Notes under the pieces: model-generated
Told to the model about the DNA's origin: nothing
The model's database searches: none
Seen by the model: the letters and a program-made list of their open reading frames with translations, nothing else
Part shown: piece by piece, positions 1 to 9,134 of the stretch
Numbering within the stretch: position 1 is the stretch's first letter
Layout: the number at the start of each line of letters is the position of its first letter
NCBI RefSeq assembly: GCF_029953595.1
Contig: NZ_CP124536.1
Span: 56,175-120,174, forward strand
Source of the DNA: Fuscovulum ytuae
GTDB taxonomy: Bacteria > Pseudomonadota > Alphaproteobacteria > Rhodobacterales > Rhodobacteraceae
DNA length: 64,000 bases
Reading direction: 5' to 3'
Translations under genes and position numbers: made by a program

Positions 1-663
1 TCTGACCGGCATCCGGTGCGCCGTTTAGGCATAAGGTTGCAGAAACGTCAAATCGCTTGTGCTGGAAGTTGTAACACACCGCCGAAGCCTTCATGTTTCT
101 TAAGGATTCCCGCAGCCGTAATGCTGCGGCGCGGCGCCCGAGCAGTCCTGAGGCCTGCCCGTAATCGTGGCTATCTGCCTTCCGGCCCGTATGACGGTTT
201 GCATGTCTGCATGCTTGCATAGATGACAGGCCGCATACCGACGTGGGAACCTGTCCGCACGGCTGATCCGAAGGCAAGGTGACATCAGGCCTCCGTCAGG
301 GGACGATCCCGAATGTGACCCGCCAACCGGCTGCATGCCGGACAATCTGTCTGCTTTCCTGTCGGCCTGCTTGCTAGTTTGCCCAGTGACGAGTTGACGC
401 TGCGCCGATCCAGCTTGTGGCATCATGCCCAAAGCCATTCATAGTCTGCCATTTTCCGTCATGGGCAGGCCTCGGAGCATCCGGAGACCCCTTCCCCCGC
501 CCCTCTTCCCTTCCCTGGCAGCCCTTCCATCAGACTGTCGTGCCCGTCCCAACAATCCCTCGTGGAGGAACCGTACACTTCTGGAAAGCCCAAGCTTTCC
601 AGGCGCTCCACCCGTTTGGTCTCGAGTGAAACGGAGGCCTGGCGGCCGGGGCGCAGGGATCCA
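1..663. other. non-coding region upstream of mobilisation genes
   Basis: No open frame here looks like a real gene: the short frames overlap in several phases and lack recognisable domains or good ribosome sites. Visible structure includes three tandem 8-bp units beginning TGCAT at 200-223 and a hairpin with perfect 8-bp arms (CTGGAAAG/CTTTCCAG) at 581-602. The position just upstream of mobC and the relaxase gene suggests transfer-origin or leading-region DNA. Confidence 0.5.
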
Positions 664-771
664 GTCGGCGGTCCAGCCGCCGACCCCTGTCGCCATATTG
701 AGTCCTCACCGGCTGTCCGGTTTCCGCAGGCGGGCTCCTCTTCGGAGGAGCGGAAACCGGCCGGTGAGGAC
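664..771. other. candidate oriT: two strong adjacent inverted repeats upstream of mobC
   Basis: The first hairpin has perfect 8-bp arms GTCGGCGG (664-671) and CCGCCGAC (677-684). The second is larger. Its left arm at 702-727 and right arm at 750-771 pair over 22 bp (GTCCTCACCGG plus CCGGTTTCCGC), interrupted by a 4-nt bulge CTGT in the left arm. A smaller stem GCTCCTC-TTCG-GAGGAGC lies inside at 734-751. The array ends about 65 bp before mobC, a usual place for oriT next to relaxosome genes. No YATCCTG-type nic core was found, so the exact nick is unknown. A structured attenuator RNA for the mob operon is the main alternative. Confidence 0.45.
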
Positions 772-837
772 GGTTGGCAGGAAAGGTGTTGTGTGGTACA
801 TGATGCGCAATGACTGCAAAACACATGTAATGATGCA

Positions 838-1401
838 ATGCCACGCTCACGCCTGACCTCTGCCGAGACTACCGCCATCACGGCGCGGCTCCTCGCTGGC
901 GAGAGCGTCGCGGCCGTGGCGAGGTCTATGGGCCGTTCCCGCCAGGCGCTGTCACGGATCAAGGGCAGCCTTGATCGGAAAGAGGTGCGGCGGCTTTCGG
1001 TGAAGCTCAACATCCGCATCACGGAAGACGAGCATGCAGCCTTTCAGGCGGTTGCCGAGGCAAGCGGTCTGACGGTCTCCGAGGCAGTCCGGCATCTGGT
1101 CAGACAGGCAAGCGATCGTCTGGCCATCCAGGCAGACGAGCTTGATGCCATCGCTGCAGCAAGGCGGGAGTTGTCGGCCGTCGGCAACAACCTCAACCAG
1201 ATCGCTCGTCTGGGGGCGGTCGGTCGTCTGACCTGGAATGCCCGCGATGCCGCCCTGGTGCGCAAGGTCGGAGCGCGGGTCGATGACCTTGTAGAAGAGG
1301 TTGTCCATCTTCTCTCGTCGCTTCGGGCCAAGCAGGGACTTGGTGATCAAGTCTCTACTTTCGCTCCTGCTGCCGACACTTCTGCCGAGGCGCCGAAATG
1401 A
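838..1401 (+). CDS. mobC: MobC-like relaxosome accessory protein
   Basis: Predicted mobilisation accessory protein of 187 residues that would bind oriT and help the relaxase open the strands. Residues 1-45 form a helix-turn-helix-like segment. Residues 55-100 look like a ribbon-helix-helix (VKLNIRITEDEH followed by an alpha-helical SEAVRHLV). Residues 130-140 carry the NLNQIAR motif typical of MobC/VirD1-type proteins. The stop overlaps the relaxase start by 4 nt (ATGA), so the two are probably co-translated. No clear Shine-Dalgarno precedes the ATG. Family level is fairly sure; the symbol is by analogy. Confidence 0.75.
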   Translation: MPRSRLTSAETTAITARLLAGESVAAVARSMGRSRQALSRIKGSLDRKEVRRLSVKLNIRITEDEHAAFQAVAEASGLTVSEAVRHLVRQASDRLAIQADELDAIAAARRELSAVGNNLNQIARLGAVGRLTWNARDAALVRKVGARVDDLVEEVVHLLSSLRAKQGLGDQVSTFAPAADTSAEAPK

Positions 1402-3275
1402 CCCGGTCACCTTCCGTCGAAGATCTGGTTCTCGGTCATGTTCTCGACGATCGGCGTCGGGGGCGCGGCGGTGGTGACGGTGCCGCGTCCCGTCTCGGCA
1501 CGCGGAAGGAACGTCAGACCCGGGCACTTCTGCGAAACGCTGGTGGACCACGCGGTTGGCAGTCGGTCGTCAAACGTATTGCCGGCGGCAGCGCCCGAAC
1601 GCCACAGGAGCTGAAGCGCCTTCTCGACTACGTGGCTCGGGAAGAGGGGGTGCAGATCACCTGGTGTAATCTGGCGGGCTACGAGCGCGACTTCGATCCT
1701 GAGCGAACGGGCCGCACGGCGGACATCTGGTCTTCGACCTGGACCGGTGCACCGCGCCGGGGACACGCCGATCACATCGTTCTTAGTTTCCCGCGCGGGG
1801 TGGACGCCGAGCGCGCCGAGGTCATCGCCCGGGAATGGGGGCAGGCCGTGTTCGGTTCTGGTGAGTATGGGGATGTCTGGCGCTACGTGGCTGCCCTGCA
1901 CAAGGACACCGACCATCTGCATGCGCATTTCGTGGTCGACAAGCATGGCATCGAGGAAGGTCGCTTCCTGTCGATCTGTCGCCACGCCGCACTGAACTTC
2001 GATGTGATGCGCGAGCTTCACGCCGAGATCAGCCAGTCGCATGGGCTGAACATCCTCGCCTCATCGCGCCTGTCGCGTGGCATCATCGAGAACCCACCGC
2101 GCCAATCCGAGTTGCGTGCCTCGCGAGAGGGTGGGAAGGCCACACCCCCTCCGCCGCCGCCTCTGTCCGACGGGGAGCGGAGCCGACGGCTTGCAGCGCT
2201 ACAGGGCTTTGCCCGCGAATATGAAACCCTCGGCGAGCTCGCCGGTCTCGCCGCTGAAACCGGCACCGAGGCGAGCGCTTCTTCCTACTTTTCCCGGCTG
2301 GCCCGGGCGCTTGGCGCGTCTGCCGCCGCACTCAGACAAGGAGTTCCTCTTATGCCCGATCACTCGCTTCATGCCGAAGGCGACCCCGCCGCGCGGGTTG
2401 AGGCTGCGCGCAGCGAGATGGTCGCTTCGGCCACCGAGGCTTGGGAGGCGATCCGTGCCATGGAACCCTCGGTCGAGCGGGTTGACCTTGAACGAAGCTT
2501 TGCCGAGCAGGCGCGCGCCTCCCTGAAGCTCGCGCCAGACAGCATCTTCTTGGCAGAGCATGCGCAACTCGCCGATCGGAACACCGATCCCTACCACAAC
2601 CCGACCCTCGCCTCGCTTGCGCGGCTGGAGCAGGGTCAGACCGAGGGCGTTTCTCTCGATGAAGGTCTACGCGCGACCCTTGCTCATGTTCGGGAAGAGA
2701 TCGGCGAACGGCTGACGGCGCTCTTCTCGATCCGGGAAGACGAGCTTCGCATAGCGGGCACGTCCGTCGAGGAAATGGTCGCCCGCTTCAGTTTGGCCGA
2801 GCGCAGTGAGGGCCAGCGGGCGAGCTGGATCACTGAGCAGCCGAATACGATGCAAAAGGTGTTCTGGATGGAAACGGAACGCGCGCTCGGTCAGGAGGTT
2901 CGGGCAGAAGTCGTCGCCTTCAACTTTGCACCGGAACTGACCGAGGCCTTCGCGCGCGACCAGTTGCTCACCGCCGATCGCAATATGAAGCTCTCGGAGG
3001 TGCCCGCGTTGGAAGCCATCGTTGATCGCCTGCACGACACCCTGAAACCCGAAGATCTCGACCGCGTTCGGTCCGGCGATCTCGCCCCGCTCAACGAGCA
3101 GGTCCGAGATCCAGCACTTCGGGCCGCCGTCGCGCATGAACTGAAGAACGAAGGTGACCTCGGTCAATCGGGTGAGGTCGGACCTTGGGCAGATCTGGCA
3201 CGGGCGCAGCATCGTGCCGCCGAACTGGGGCAGCGCGATCGCACCGTCGAACGCGATACCGGTCACGAACTCTGA
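1398..3275 (+). CDS. virD2: VirD2/MOBP-type conjugative relaxase
   Basis: Predicted relaxase that nicks oriT, stays bound to the 5' end through a tyrosine and is piloted through the secretion channel. The segment LLDYVAREEG places a likely nucleophile at Y78, matching the tyrosine motif of VirD2. The metal-binding motif HKDTDHLHAHFVV supplies H168, D170, H173, H175 and H177. The catalytic domain covers about residues 50-250. The rest, to 625, is a long helical charged region of unknown role, probably including the transfer signal. It starts inside mobC (ATGA overlap) and ends 10 nt before virD4, so the three form one operon. The MOBP subclass is inferred from motif spacing. Confidence 0.85.
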   Translation: MTRSPSVEDLVLGHVLDDRRRGRGGGDGAASRLGTRKERQTRALLRNAGGPRGWQSVVKRIAGGSARTPQELKRLLDYVAREEGVQITWCNLAGYERDFDPERTGRTADIWSSTWTGAPRRGHADHIVLSFPRGVDAERAEVIAREWGQAVFGSGEYGDVWRYVAALHKDTDHLHAHFVVDKHGIEEGRFLSICRHAALNFDVMRELHAEISQSHGLNILASSRLSRGIIENPPRQSELRASREGGKATPPPPPPLSDGERSRRLAALQGFAREYETLGELAGLAAETGTEASASSYFSRLARALGASAAALRQGVPLMPDHSLHAEGDPAARVEAARSEMVASATEAWEAIRAMEPSVERVDLERSFAEQARASLKLAPDSIFLAEHAQLADRNTDPYHNPTLASLARLEQGQTEGVSLDEGLRATLAHVREEIGERLTALFSIREDELRIAGTSVEEMVARFSLAERSEGQRASWITEQPNTMQKVFWMETERALGQEVRAEVVAFNFAPELTEAFARDQLLTADRNMKLSEVPALEAIVDRLHDTLKPEDLDRVRSGDLAPLNEQVRDPALRAAVAHELKNEGDLGQSGEVGPWADLARAQHRAAELGQRDRTVERDTGHEL

Positions 3276-3285
3276 GGACAGATCC

Positions 3286-5130
3286 ATGCTTTCGAACCTC
3301 GAGACCGCCTGGCGGTATCCGCTGGCGCTGCTCCTTGGCCTCCTGACCGGTCTCTACATCGGTGGCATGCTGGCGACGATCTACGTGATCACTGCCTTCC
3401 GGGAGAGCCTCGATACGCTTAGCCCGATGGGCCCCTGGTTCCTTCGCTACGCCTGGGCCGACCTCGCCGCGCGGCCTTCGGTCCTGCAGGGTGCACTGAT
3501 CATCACCGGTGCCGTGACCGTCGCCTTGACGCTTGTCGGACTTGCCGGAGTGCATCGCGGGCGGCTGAACCAATATGACGATGCGCATTTCCAGTCGCGC
3601 CGCGAGTTGAAGAGCAACCGCATGGTCGGAACCCTCGATCAGAACGGCTTCATCTTTGGCAAGCTCGGCCTCCCGAAATCCGACGCGCCCTTCGTGATGG
3701 CACCGCCCGACCGCTTCCCGCATGCAATGATGATCGCGCCTACGGGCCGAGGGAAAGGCGTGGGCTTCGTCATCCCGAACCTCCTACACTTCTCGGGATC
3801 AGCGATCATCCTCGACGTGAAGGGCGAGAACTTCGCCAAGACCTCGATTCATCGCAAGCACGGGCTGAAGAACAGCATCTGGTACTTCTCGCCCTTCGAT
3901 GAGGACCGTGGTTCGCACCGGTTCAACCCGCTTGCCCGGATCGCCGCCCTGCCCTCTGCCGGGCGTCAGTACACCGCGCTGAACTCGATGGCCGATCTCT
4001 TCCTCATCCCGGAAGGCGAAAGCGCCCAGAGCTTCTTCAATGCCGGCAAGCGGCTCTTCATCGCCTCGTGCCTCTACGCCATCGAACAGCGCCGCCCGAC
4101 CTTGGGCTTTGCCGGTGAAATCATGGCCGGGGGTGGTGACAAGAAGAAGAGCTACACGGCCATCGCCGAGACCACGAACATCCCGATCGTCTCCCGCACC
4201 TTCCTCGAGATGGCCGACGTCCCGGAAAAGACCCTCGGGGCCTATGTGTCCGTCATCCAGGGATCCGGTCTGGAACTCTGGAATGACCCGGCCGTGGACC
4301 GGGTGACCTCTGCCAGCGACTTCGACTTCTCGACCTTCCGCCGCGATCCCCAAAGCCTCTACATCGTCGTCCAACCCGAGCACCTGAAAACCCTCGCCCC
4401 CCTCGTCCGTCTCCTTTTCGCGGATGCCATCGCGTCCCTCCAACGCCGCGAGCCTGGGCCGGACGAATCCCATGCGGTCATGTTCCTGATGGACGAGTTC
4501 GACCAGCTCGGCCGCCAGCCTTTGGTGCTCTCTTCCATCAAGACCATCCGCAGTTTCGGCGGCCGGTTCTTCATCATCTCCCAGACCATCCCTGGTCTCG
4601 ATGACATCTATGGCGAAACTGGACGGAGGTCCCTGCAGGGCGGGGCTGGTGTGCAGATCTACATGACACCGCAGGATGACCGGACGGCCGAGGTGCTGTC
4701 GAATGCCTTGGGGCGCTCCACCATCACCGCCGTGACCGAAAGCCAGTCGCGGGTACGGGCGTTGGAGGACAGTGCCAATGTCAGCCGGTGTTCCGAGGAG
4801 CGGCCGCTGATCTCGGCGAACGAGGTGCTGCGGTTTCCGTTGGATGAGGTGCTAGTGCTGCCCGAGGGACAGTATCCGATCCGGGCGCGTCACATCCGTT
4901 ACTACGAGGATCGGCATTTTGGGCCGATTGATCGGGCGCGGAAGGGGAAAGCGTTGCCGACAATACAAGGGGGCGGGGCGGATCGTAGGCTAGCGCCTGT
5001 CGGGAAGCTGTCAGGGTTGACTGCGTCCGCTGGACCTGCGGGCACCGAGGTCTTCGTAGAAGCGGCACGGGTGTTTCAGGAAATTGCGAAGAGCGCCAGG
5101 CGGACACGGAAAGTGCCGGCTCGGGTCTAA
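3286..5130 (+). CDS. virD4: VirD4/TraG type IV coupling protein
   Basis: Hexameric inner-membrane ATPase that hands the relaxase-DNA complex to the VirB channel. Two N-terminal membrane segments lie at about residues 8-35 and 65-88. Walker A (APTGRGKGVGF) is at about residue 150 and Walker B (AVMFLMDEFDQLG) at about 398-410, with a TraG-like C-terminal domain. The ATG at 3286 is chosen over an upstream in-frame start at 3154 because GAGGA sits just before it, the first membrane helix follows directly, and the longer version would overlap the relaxase by over 100 nt. The product is 614 residues. Its partner virB genes lie 16 kb away, beyond the catabolic block. Confidence 0.92.
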   Translation: MLSNLETAWRYPLALLLGLLTGLYIGGMLATIYVITAFRESLDTLSPMGPWFLRYAWADLAARPSVLQGALIITGAVTVALTLVGLAGVHRGRLNQYDDAHFQSRRELKSNRMVGTLDQNGFIFGKLGLPKSDAPFVMAPPDRFPHAMMIAPTGRGKGVGFVIPNLLHFSGSAIILDVKGENFAKTSIHRKHGLKNSIWYFSPFDEDRGSHRFNPLARIAALPSAGRQYTALNSMADLFLIPEGESAQSFFNAGKRLFIASCLYAIEQRRPTLGFAGEIMAGGGDKKKSYTAIAETTNIPIVSRTFLEMADVPEKTLGAYVSVIQGSGLELWNDPAVDRVTSASDFDFSTFRRDPQSLYIVVQPEHLKTLAPLVRLLFADAIASLQRREPGPDESHAVMFLMDEFDQLGRQPLVLSSIKTIRSFGGRFFIISQTIPGLDDIYGETGRRSLQGGAGVQIYMTPQDDRTAEVLSNALGRSTITAVTESQSRVRALEDSANVSRCSEERPLISANEVLRFPLDEVLVLPEGQYPIRARHIRYYEDRHFGPIDRARKGKALPTIQGGGADRRLAPVGKLSGLTASAGPAGTEVFVEAARVFQEIAKSARRTRKVPARV

Positions 5131-5234
5131 CCGGTGCTTGGTCGCTGAACCTTACCGCATGCTCCAACGGGCAGATACGGCCCTTAGCTGCCGTTCACCT
5201 TGGTTGTGGTAATCCTTGGATGCTGCTGATTACG

Positions 5235-6590
5235 TCAGAGAAGACCCTCCTCCCCGAGCACCCTGGGCTCGGCTTTTTCAAAACGATCAAGCAAGAAATG
5301 GCCGGCCCATTCGGGGAGTGGGCAGCCATTCAACCAAGACGCCGCCAGCTCTCCGCTGGTGCAGGCGGCCATGGTGCCATGGCCAGAAAGTCCGCAAACC
5401 ATGAAAGCGTCCGGCGCACCCATGGGACCGATGAGGGGCCAGTTGTCGGAGGTCTTCGTATAGAAGCCACCGTAATGGACCATCTGACGGGGCAATTTGC
5501 CGTAATAGACTTTCAACGCAGGATGCAGACGTGCAGCGCCGCGCAGGACGATTTCCGGAAACCGCGGGTCAAGGTTCAGCGACCGGCAAGCCGGCGCGGC
5601 GTACGAATTGTATGCCCAGCCCAATTTCACCCAATTGCCGTGATCGCCGCCTTCGGGCCTGCAATGGATGGCCCCTGGCATCCGCGATGCGAAACGTGCC
5701 GAGTCGGGATCTGACAACAGCAGATCCCGCTCTTCGTCCGTCCAGTCGATGTGCTGGGGGTCGATGTCGATCGTGAACGGAAGATCGCGGGGAATGGCCC
5801 CGGCAGGATCGGGGAACGCGACCTTTTGCTGCGGAACATTCGCAAGCGGCAGGCTGACCCCGACCAGTGACGCGATGTGGCTGGCGAAAGGACCGGCGGC
5901 GTTCAGGATCCTTTCCGCCCCGACCTTTATCGTCCCTTCGGCTGTCTCGACGGCGAGATCGTAATGTCGGCCGCTGTCTATTCCTTGGACAGTGCCCCGT
6001 TGGAACCGCACGCCTCTGGCCCGGCAATCCTCCAGCATGAACTGGCCCAGTTGCTGCCCCGAAACGTCACCCGCGCGACGTACATGGAGGACGGACCGGA
6101 CCTCATGGGACAGGGAGGGGAAGTGCTGGCGGATCGCCTGCTGATCGGTCAGGAAGTCGAAGCCGTCGGGTGCGCTTTTCCAGTCGGGAAAGACGGGCGG
6201 TTGGTAGCCCGCGCTATCCGGTGTGGTGTGGACCCGGATTGCAGGCCCGCCAGCGGCACCGAAGACAGCCGTCAACTGGCCATGCTGGGCAGAGATGTCG
6301 GCGCTGCGCGAGGCCAGAAGATACCCCCTCCGTGTCAGCGCGATCCGGTTGTCGGTTTCCTTGGCGATCCGCTCCATCAGCGTGATCGAGCGGTTCATGA
6401 AGCCGACCATCGTCGGCTGCGGCCACCAGTTGCGATAGTTGTTGCCGGACTGCGCCGATGTGAGCGCAAGAGGATCGCCCGCGTCGATGAGGATGATCCG
6501 GCAAGAGGGCGTGCTTCGGGCAAGATAGAAGGCCGATGCAATTCCCAGCAGCCCCGCACCGATGATGGCGACATCGAATTTCTGGCTCAT
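5235..6590 (-). CDS. FAD-dependent oxidoreductase, D-amino acid/sarcosine oxidase (DAO) family
   Basis: Flavoenzyme of the glycine/D-amino-acid oxidase fold, expected to oxidise a secondary or tertiary amine at a C-N bond. The dinucleotide-binding motif VAIIGAGLLGIASAFYLA is at about residues 6-23. The C-terminal GLSGHGTMAACTSGELAA segment is the typical FAD-closing motif. A start at 6590 (MSQKFDV) puts the Rossmann motif at the N-terminus; an ATG at 6602 is also possible. It diverges from the proC-like gene across a short promoter region holding a GTATAC palindrome. Substrate is not determined; a methylated amino acid is suggested by the ProVWX, ETF and demethylase neighbours. Confidence 0.8.
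   Translation of the reverse strand: MSQKFDVAIIGAGLLGIASAFYLARSTPSCRIILIDAGDPLALTSAQSGNNYRNWWPQPTMVGFMNRSITLMERIAKETDNRIALTRRGYLLASRSADISAQHGQLTAVFGAAGGPAIRVHTTPDSAGYQPPVFPDWKSAPDGFDFLTDQQAIRQHFPSLSHEVRSVLHVRRAGDVSGQQLGQFMLEDCRARGVRFQRGTVQGIDSGRHYDLAVETAEGTIKVGAERILNAAGPFASHIASLVGVSLPLANVPQQKVAFPDPAGAIPRDLPFTIDIDPQHIDWTDEERDLLLSDPDSARFASRMPGAIHCRPEGGDHGNWVKLGWAYNSYAAPACRSLNLDPRFPEIVLRGAARLHPALKVYYGKLPRQMVHYGGFYTKTSDNWPLIGPMGAPDAFMVCGLSGHGTMAACTSGELAASWLNGCPLPEWAGHFLLDRFEKAEPRVLGEEGLL
5254..5278 (+). terminator. rho-independent terminator of the mobC-virD2-virD4 operon
   Basis: Stem CCGAGC (5254-5259) and GCTCGG (5267-5272) with a 7-nt loop, followed by CTTTTT. In the + direction it is a compact intrinsic terminator about 125 nt after the virD4 stop. 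It lies inside the last codons of the convergent DAO gene, so the same bases also encode protein. Confidence 0.6.
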
Positions 6591-6622
6591 CACGAGATCC
6601 ATATTGTATCCGTTAAAATAAA

Positions 6623-6634
6623 TTCGTATACGAA
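6623..6634. promoter_or_regulatory. 12-bp perfect palindrome TTCGTATACGAA, candidate GntR operator
   Basis: The palindrome lies in the divergent promoter region between the DAO gene (start 6590) and the proC-like gene (start 6676), in locally AT-rich DNA. FCD-type GntR regulators often bind sites centred on GTATAC. A GntR/FCD gene at 11856 ends the + strand gene set, so it is the natural candidate to bind here. The assignment is inferred from motif and context. Confidence 0.55.
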
Positions 6635-6675
6635 AATGGCGAAACGGCAAGTGTGACTCAGGATCGGAGATCGCC

Positions 6676-7497
6676 ATGGCAACGACACCCACGCTTCTCT
6701 TCATCGGGTGCGGCAATATGGGGGCGGCGATTGCGGCCGGCGCGCTGGATCAGATGCCCGGCGTGCGCGTCGTGGCGCTGGACCCCGATACAGAGCGGGC
6801 GCGCAGCCTGTTGCCGCCGGGCGCTGCGGTCGAACTTCATGCCGAGCCTTCGGGCCTTGCAGGGTTGCGTCCCGATCTGGTCATCCTCGGCGTGAAGCCG
6901 CAAACCTTGCCCGAGCTTTCTGCCGAAGTGCTCGCTCTTCTACGCGCCGCGCCGGTGGTTTCGATCATGGCGGGCATCGGTCTTGAGCGTCTGAGCGCCG
7001 CGCTTGCACCGTCCGCCGTCGTGCGCGTCATGCCCAACCTGCCTTCCATGATCGGTGAGGGGATGAGCCTGGGCTGCACCACCGTCGCGCTGGCAGACAG
7101 CGTAAGGTCGATGGTTGAGGCGCTGTTCAACGCCATCGGGCGTTTCGACTGGGTCGCCGACGAGGTCATGTTCGAGAAGGCCAACCCCGTCTTTGCCTGT
7201 GGCCCCGGGTTTGTCTTTGCCTTCGCCGAACAGATGATCCTTGCAGCTGTCGCTCAGGGGCTGCCCCGCGATCTGGCTGAACGTCTGGTGCATCAGACGA
7301 TGCTCGGCTCGGCGCGGATGCTGTCCGAAGATCCGCGCGGGGCAGCGGGCCTGAAGCGCGCGGTCAGCAGTCCCGGCGGGACGACGCTTGCCGGCCTGTC
7401 GGTCCTCGAGGCCGAGGCGGGGCTGCCGAAGATTTTGCCGGGCACGCTGGCCGCTGCACATGGAAGGGCGCTTGAATTGGCCCGGATGGCTGGCTGA
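6676..7497 (+). CDS. proC: pyrroline-5-carboxylate reductase-like protein (ProC family)
   Basis: NAD(P)H-dependent reductase of cyclic imines; the classical member makes proline from P5C. The N-terminal Rossmann motif FIGCGNMGAAIAAGA is at about residues 9-23. The dimerisation domain carries the family signature KRAVSSPGGTTLAGL near residue 230. Length (273) is normal. It begins a + strand series with the GMC oxidoreductase, the aldehyde dehydrogenase, a second DAO enzyme and the GntR regulator. In this catabolic setting it may reduce an imine from the amine oxidases rather than serve proline biosynthesis; that role is inference. Confidence 0.85.
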   Translation: MATTPTLLFIGCGNMGAAIAAGALDQMPGVRVVALDPDTERARSLLPPGAAVELHAEPSGLAGLRPDLVILGVKPQTLPELSAEVLALLRAAPVVSIMAGIGLERLSAALAPSAVVRVMPNLPSMIGEGMSLGCTTVALADSVRSMVEALFNAIGRFDWVADEVMFEKANPVFACGPGFVFAFAEQMILAAVAQGLPRDLAERLVHQTMLGSARMLSEDPRGAAGLKRAVSSPGGTTLAGLSVLEAEAGLPKILPGTLAAAHGRALELARMAG

Positions 7498-7534
7498 GGC
7501 TGGATCGGCGTAACTGGGGGCAGGGGGGCGGCAC

Positions 7535-9124
7535 ATGACGCAACCGGATTACATCATCGTCGGCGCTGGGGCGGCGGGCTGTGTGCTTGCGGCAAGGCTG
7601 ACCGAGGACGCGGGAACGACCGTTCTTCTGCTCGAGGCAGGCGGGTCTGACCGCAAGCTGACAATCGCCATGCCTGCCGCGATCCCCTTTGTCTACCAGA
7701 AAAAATCGCTGGGGTGGAACGAGCAGGCGGGGCCGGAGCCCTACCTTGTAGGCCAGATGATCGACGAGAAGCGCGGCAAGGTGCTGGGTGGATCGACGTC
7801 GGTCAACGCCATGATCTTCAACCGCGGCAATCGGCTCGACTTCGATGGATGGGCCGCGCAGGGATTGAAGGGGTGGGGATGGCAGGATGTCCTGCCCTAT
7901 TTCCGGCGGATGGAAAGCTTCTCCGAGGGGGCAAGCGCCACGCGGGGTGGTAACGGCCCGCTCAAGGTGACCCGCGCGAAGGCCGCGCATCCGCTGTTCG
8001 ATGTCTACATGCGCTCGGGCGAACAGGCGGGCCATGCCCGCCCCGCCGATCACAATTCCGGCGATCAGGAAGGGATGCATATCGCGCAATGCACCATCGG
8101 AAACGGCCGCCGCTGGAACGCGGCGCAGGCTTTCCTGCGTCCCGCGCTGAACCGGCCGAACCTGACCCTGAAAAGCGGGCTGCAGGTCGTGCGGGTGCTG
8201 TTCGACGGTCTGCGTGTCTGCGGTGTCCAGCTTTCGGATGGCACGCGGATCGAGGCTGCAAAAGAGGTCATTCTGGCCGCCTCGAATGTGGGCGCGGCGA
8301 AGCTTCTGCTTCTGTCCGGTGTAGGTCCCGCTGACGATCTTCGCGCACTCGGCATCCCTGTCGTCCTCGATCAGCCGCATGTCGGGCAGAACCTTGAAAA
8401 CCACCCGGGCGTGAACCTGCAATACGCGGCCAGACGCGAGGATACGCTGGTCTCGCAGTTGGGGCTGGCCGGTCAGGTGCGGCTCGGTCTTGAATGGTTG
8501 CTGTTCCGGCGCGGTCTCGGCGCGTCGAATTTCTTCGAGGCTGGTGCCTTCGTCAAAACCCATGACGGGGCGGATTACGCCAATCTCCAGCTTGAATTCC
8601 TGCCTCTGGCGCGGCGTGTGGTGAACGGGAAAGTGACGGTTTTCCCGGGCTTCCAGCTTTGGATGGACCTGTCGCGCCCGCAGTCACGCGGGCATATCCG
8701 GTTGCGTTCGGCCAACCCGTCCGACGCCCCCGAGATCGTCTTCAATCACCTGAAGGAACGCGAGGACCAGTTGGACATGATCCGCTCGGTCCGCCTTGCC
8801 CGTGACCTGTTCGCACAGCCGGCATGGGACGGCATCCGCGGCGCAGAGGTGAACCCGACAGCCGATATGAAGACCGACGACGACATCCTGACTTGGGTGA
8901 GATCGGCGGTCGGCACCAGCTATCACCCGTCGGGGGCGACCCGTATGGCGGTGCGTCCGCAGGATGGTGTCGTCGATGCAGAATGCCGCGTCCACGGCAT
9001 TTCCGGCCTTCGCGTCGTCGGCCCAGGCGTCATGCCCCGCATTACTACCGGCAACCTGTCAGCCCCCACTTACATGATCGCCGAGAAGATCGCGGACGCG
9101 ATCCGTGGCCGCAAATCTGTTTGA
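7535..9124 (+). CDS. GMC-family FAD oxidoreductase (choline dehydrogenase-like)
   Basis: Alcohol-oxidising flavoenzyme of the glucose-methanol-choline family, 529 residues. It starts with the FAD motif YIIVGAGAAGCVLAARL (about residues 4-20). GMC signature 1, GGSTSVNAMIFNRGN, is at about residues 85-99. The C-terminal part has the active-site region SYHPSGATRM and the closing motif TGNLSAPTYMIAEKIAD. It resembles BetA, but betaine synthesis is not proved, and no BetI-like arrangement is present. The downstream aldehyde dehydrogenase starts 10 nt after its stop, suggesting that the aldehyde product is oxidised to an acid. Confidence 0.82.
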   Translation: MTQPDYIIVGAGAAGCVLAARLTEDAGTTVLLLEAGGSDRKLTIAMPAAIPFVYQKKSLGWNEQAGPEPYLVGQMIDEKRGKVLGGSTSVNAMIFNRGNRLDFDGWAAQGLKGWGWQDVLPYFRRMESFSEGASATRGGNGPLKVTRAKAAHPLFDVYMRSGEQAGHARPADHNSGDQEGMHIAQCTIGNGRRWNAAQAFLRPALNRPNLTLKSGLQVVRVLFDGLRVCGVQLSDGTRIEAAKEVILAASNVGAAKLLLLSGVGPADDLRALGIPVVLDQPHVGQNLENHPGVNLQYAARREDTLVSQLGLAGQVRLGLEWLLFRRGLGASNFFEAGAFVKTHDGADYANLQLEFLPLARRVVNGKVTVFPGFQLWMDLSRPQSRGHIRLRSANPSDAPEIVFNHLKEREDQLDMIRSVRLARDLFAQPAWDGIRGAEVNPTADMKTDDDILTWVRSAVGTSYHPSGATRMAVRPQDGVVDAECRVHGISGLRVVGPGVMPRITTGNLSAPTYMIAEKIADAIRGRKSV

Positions 9125-9134
9125 AGGAAGCCCA

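Noticed and set aside
5..24. Possible MOBQ-like nic site: a short inverted repeat (ACCGG/CCGGT) followed by GCGCC
   Set aside because: Only a handful of bases resemble the MOBQ nic core and the relaxase motifs look VirD2/MOBP-like; this is probably chance.
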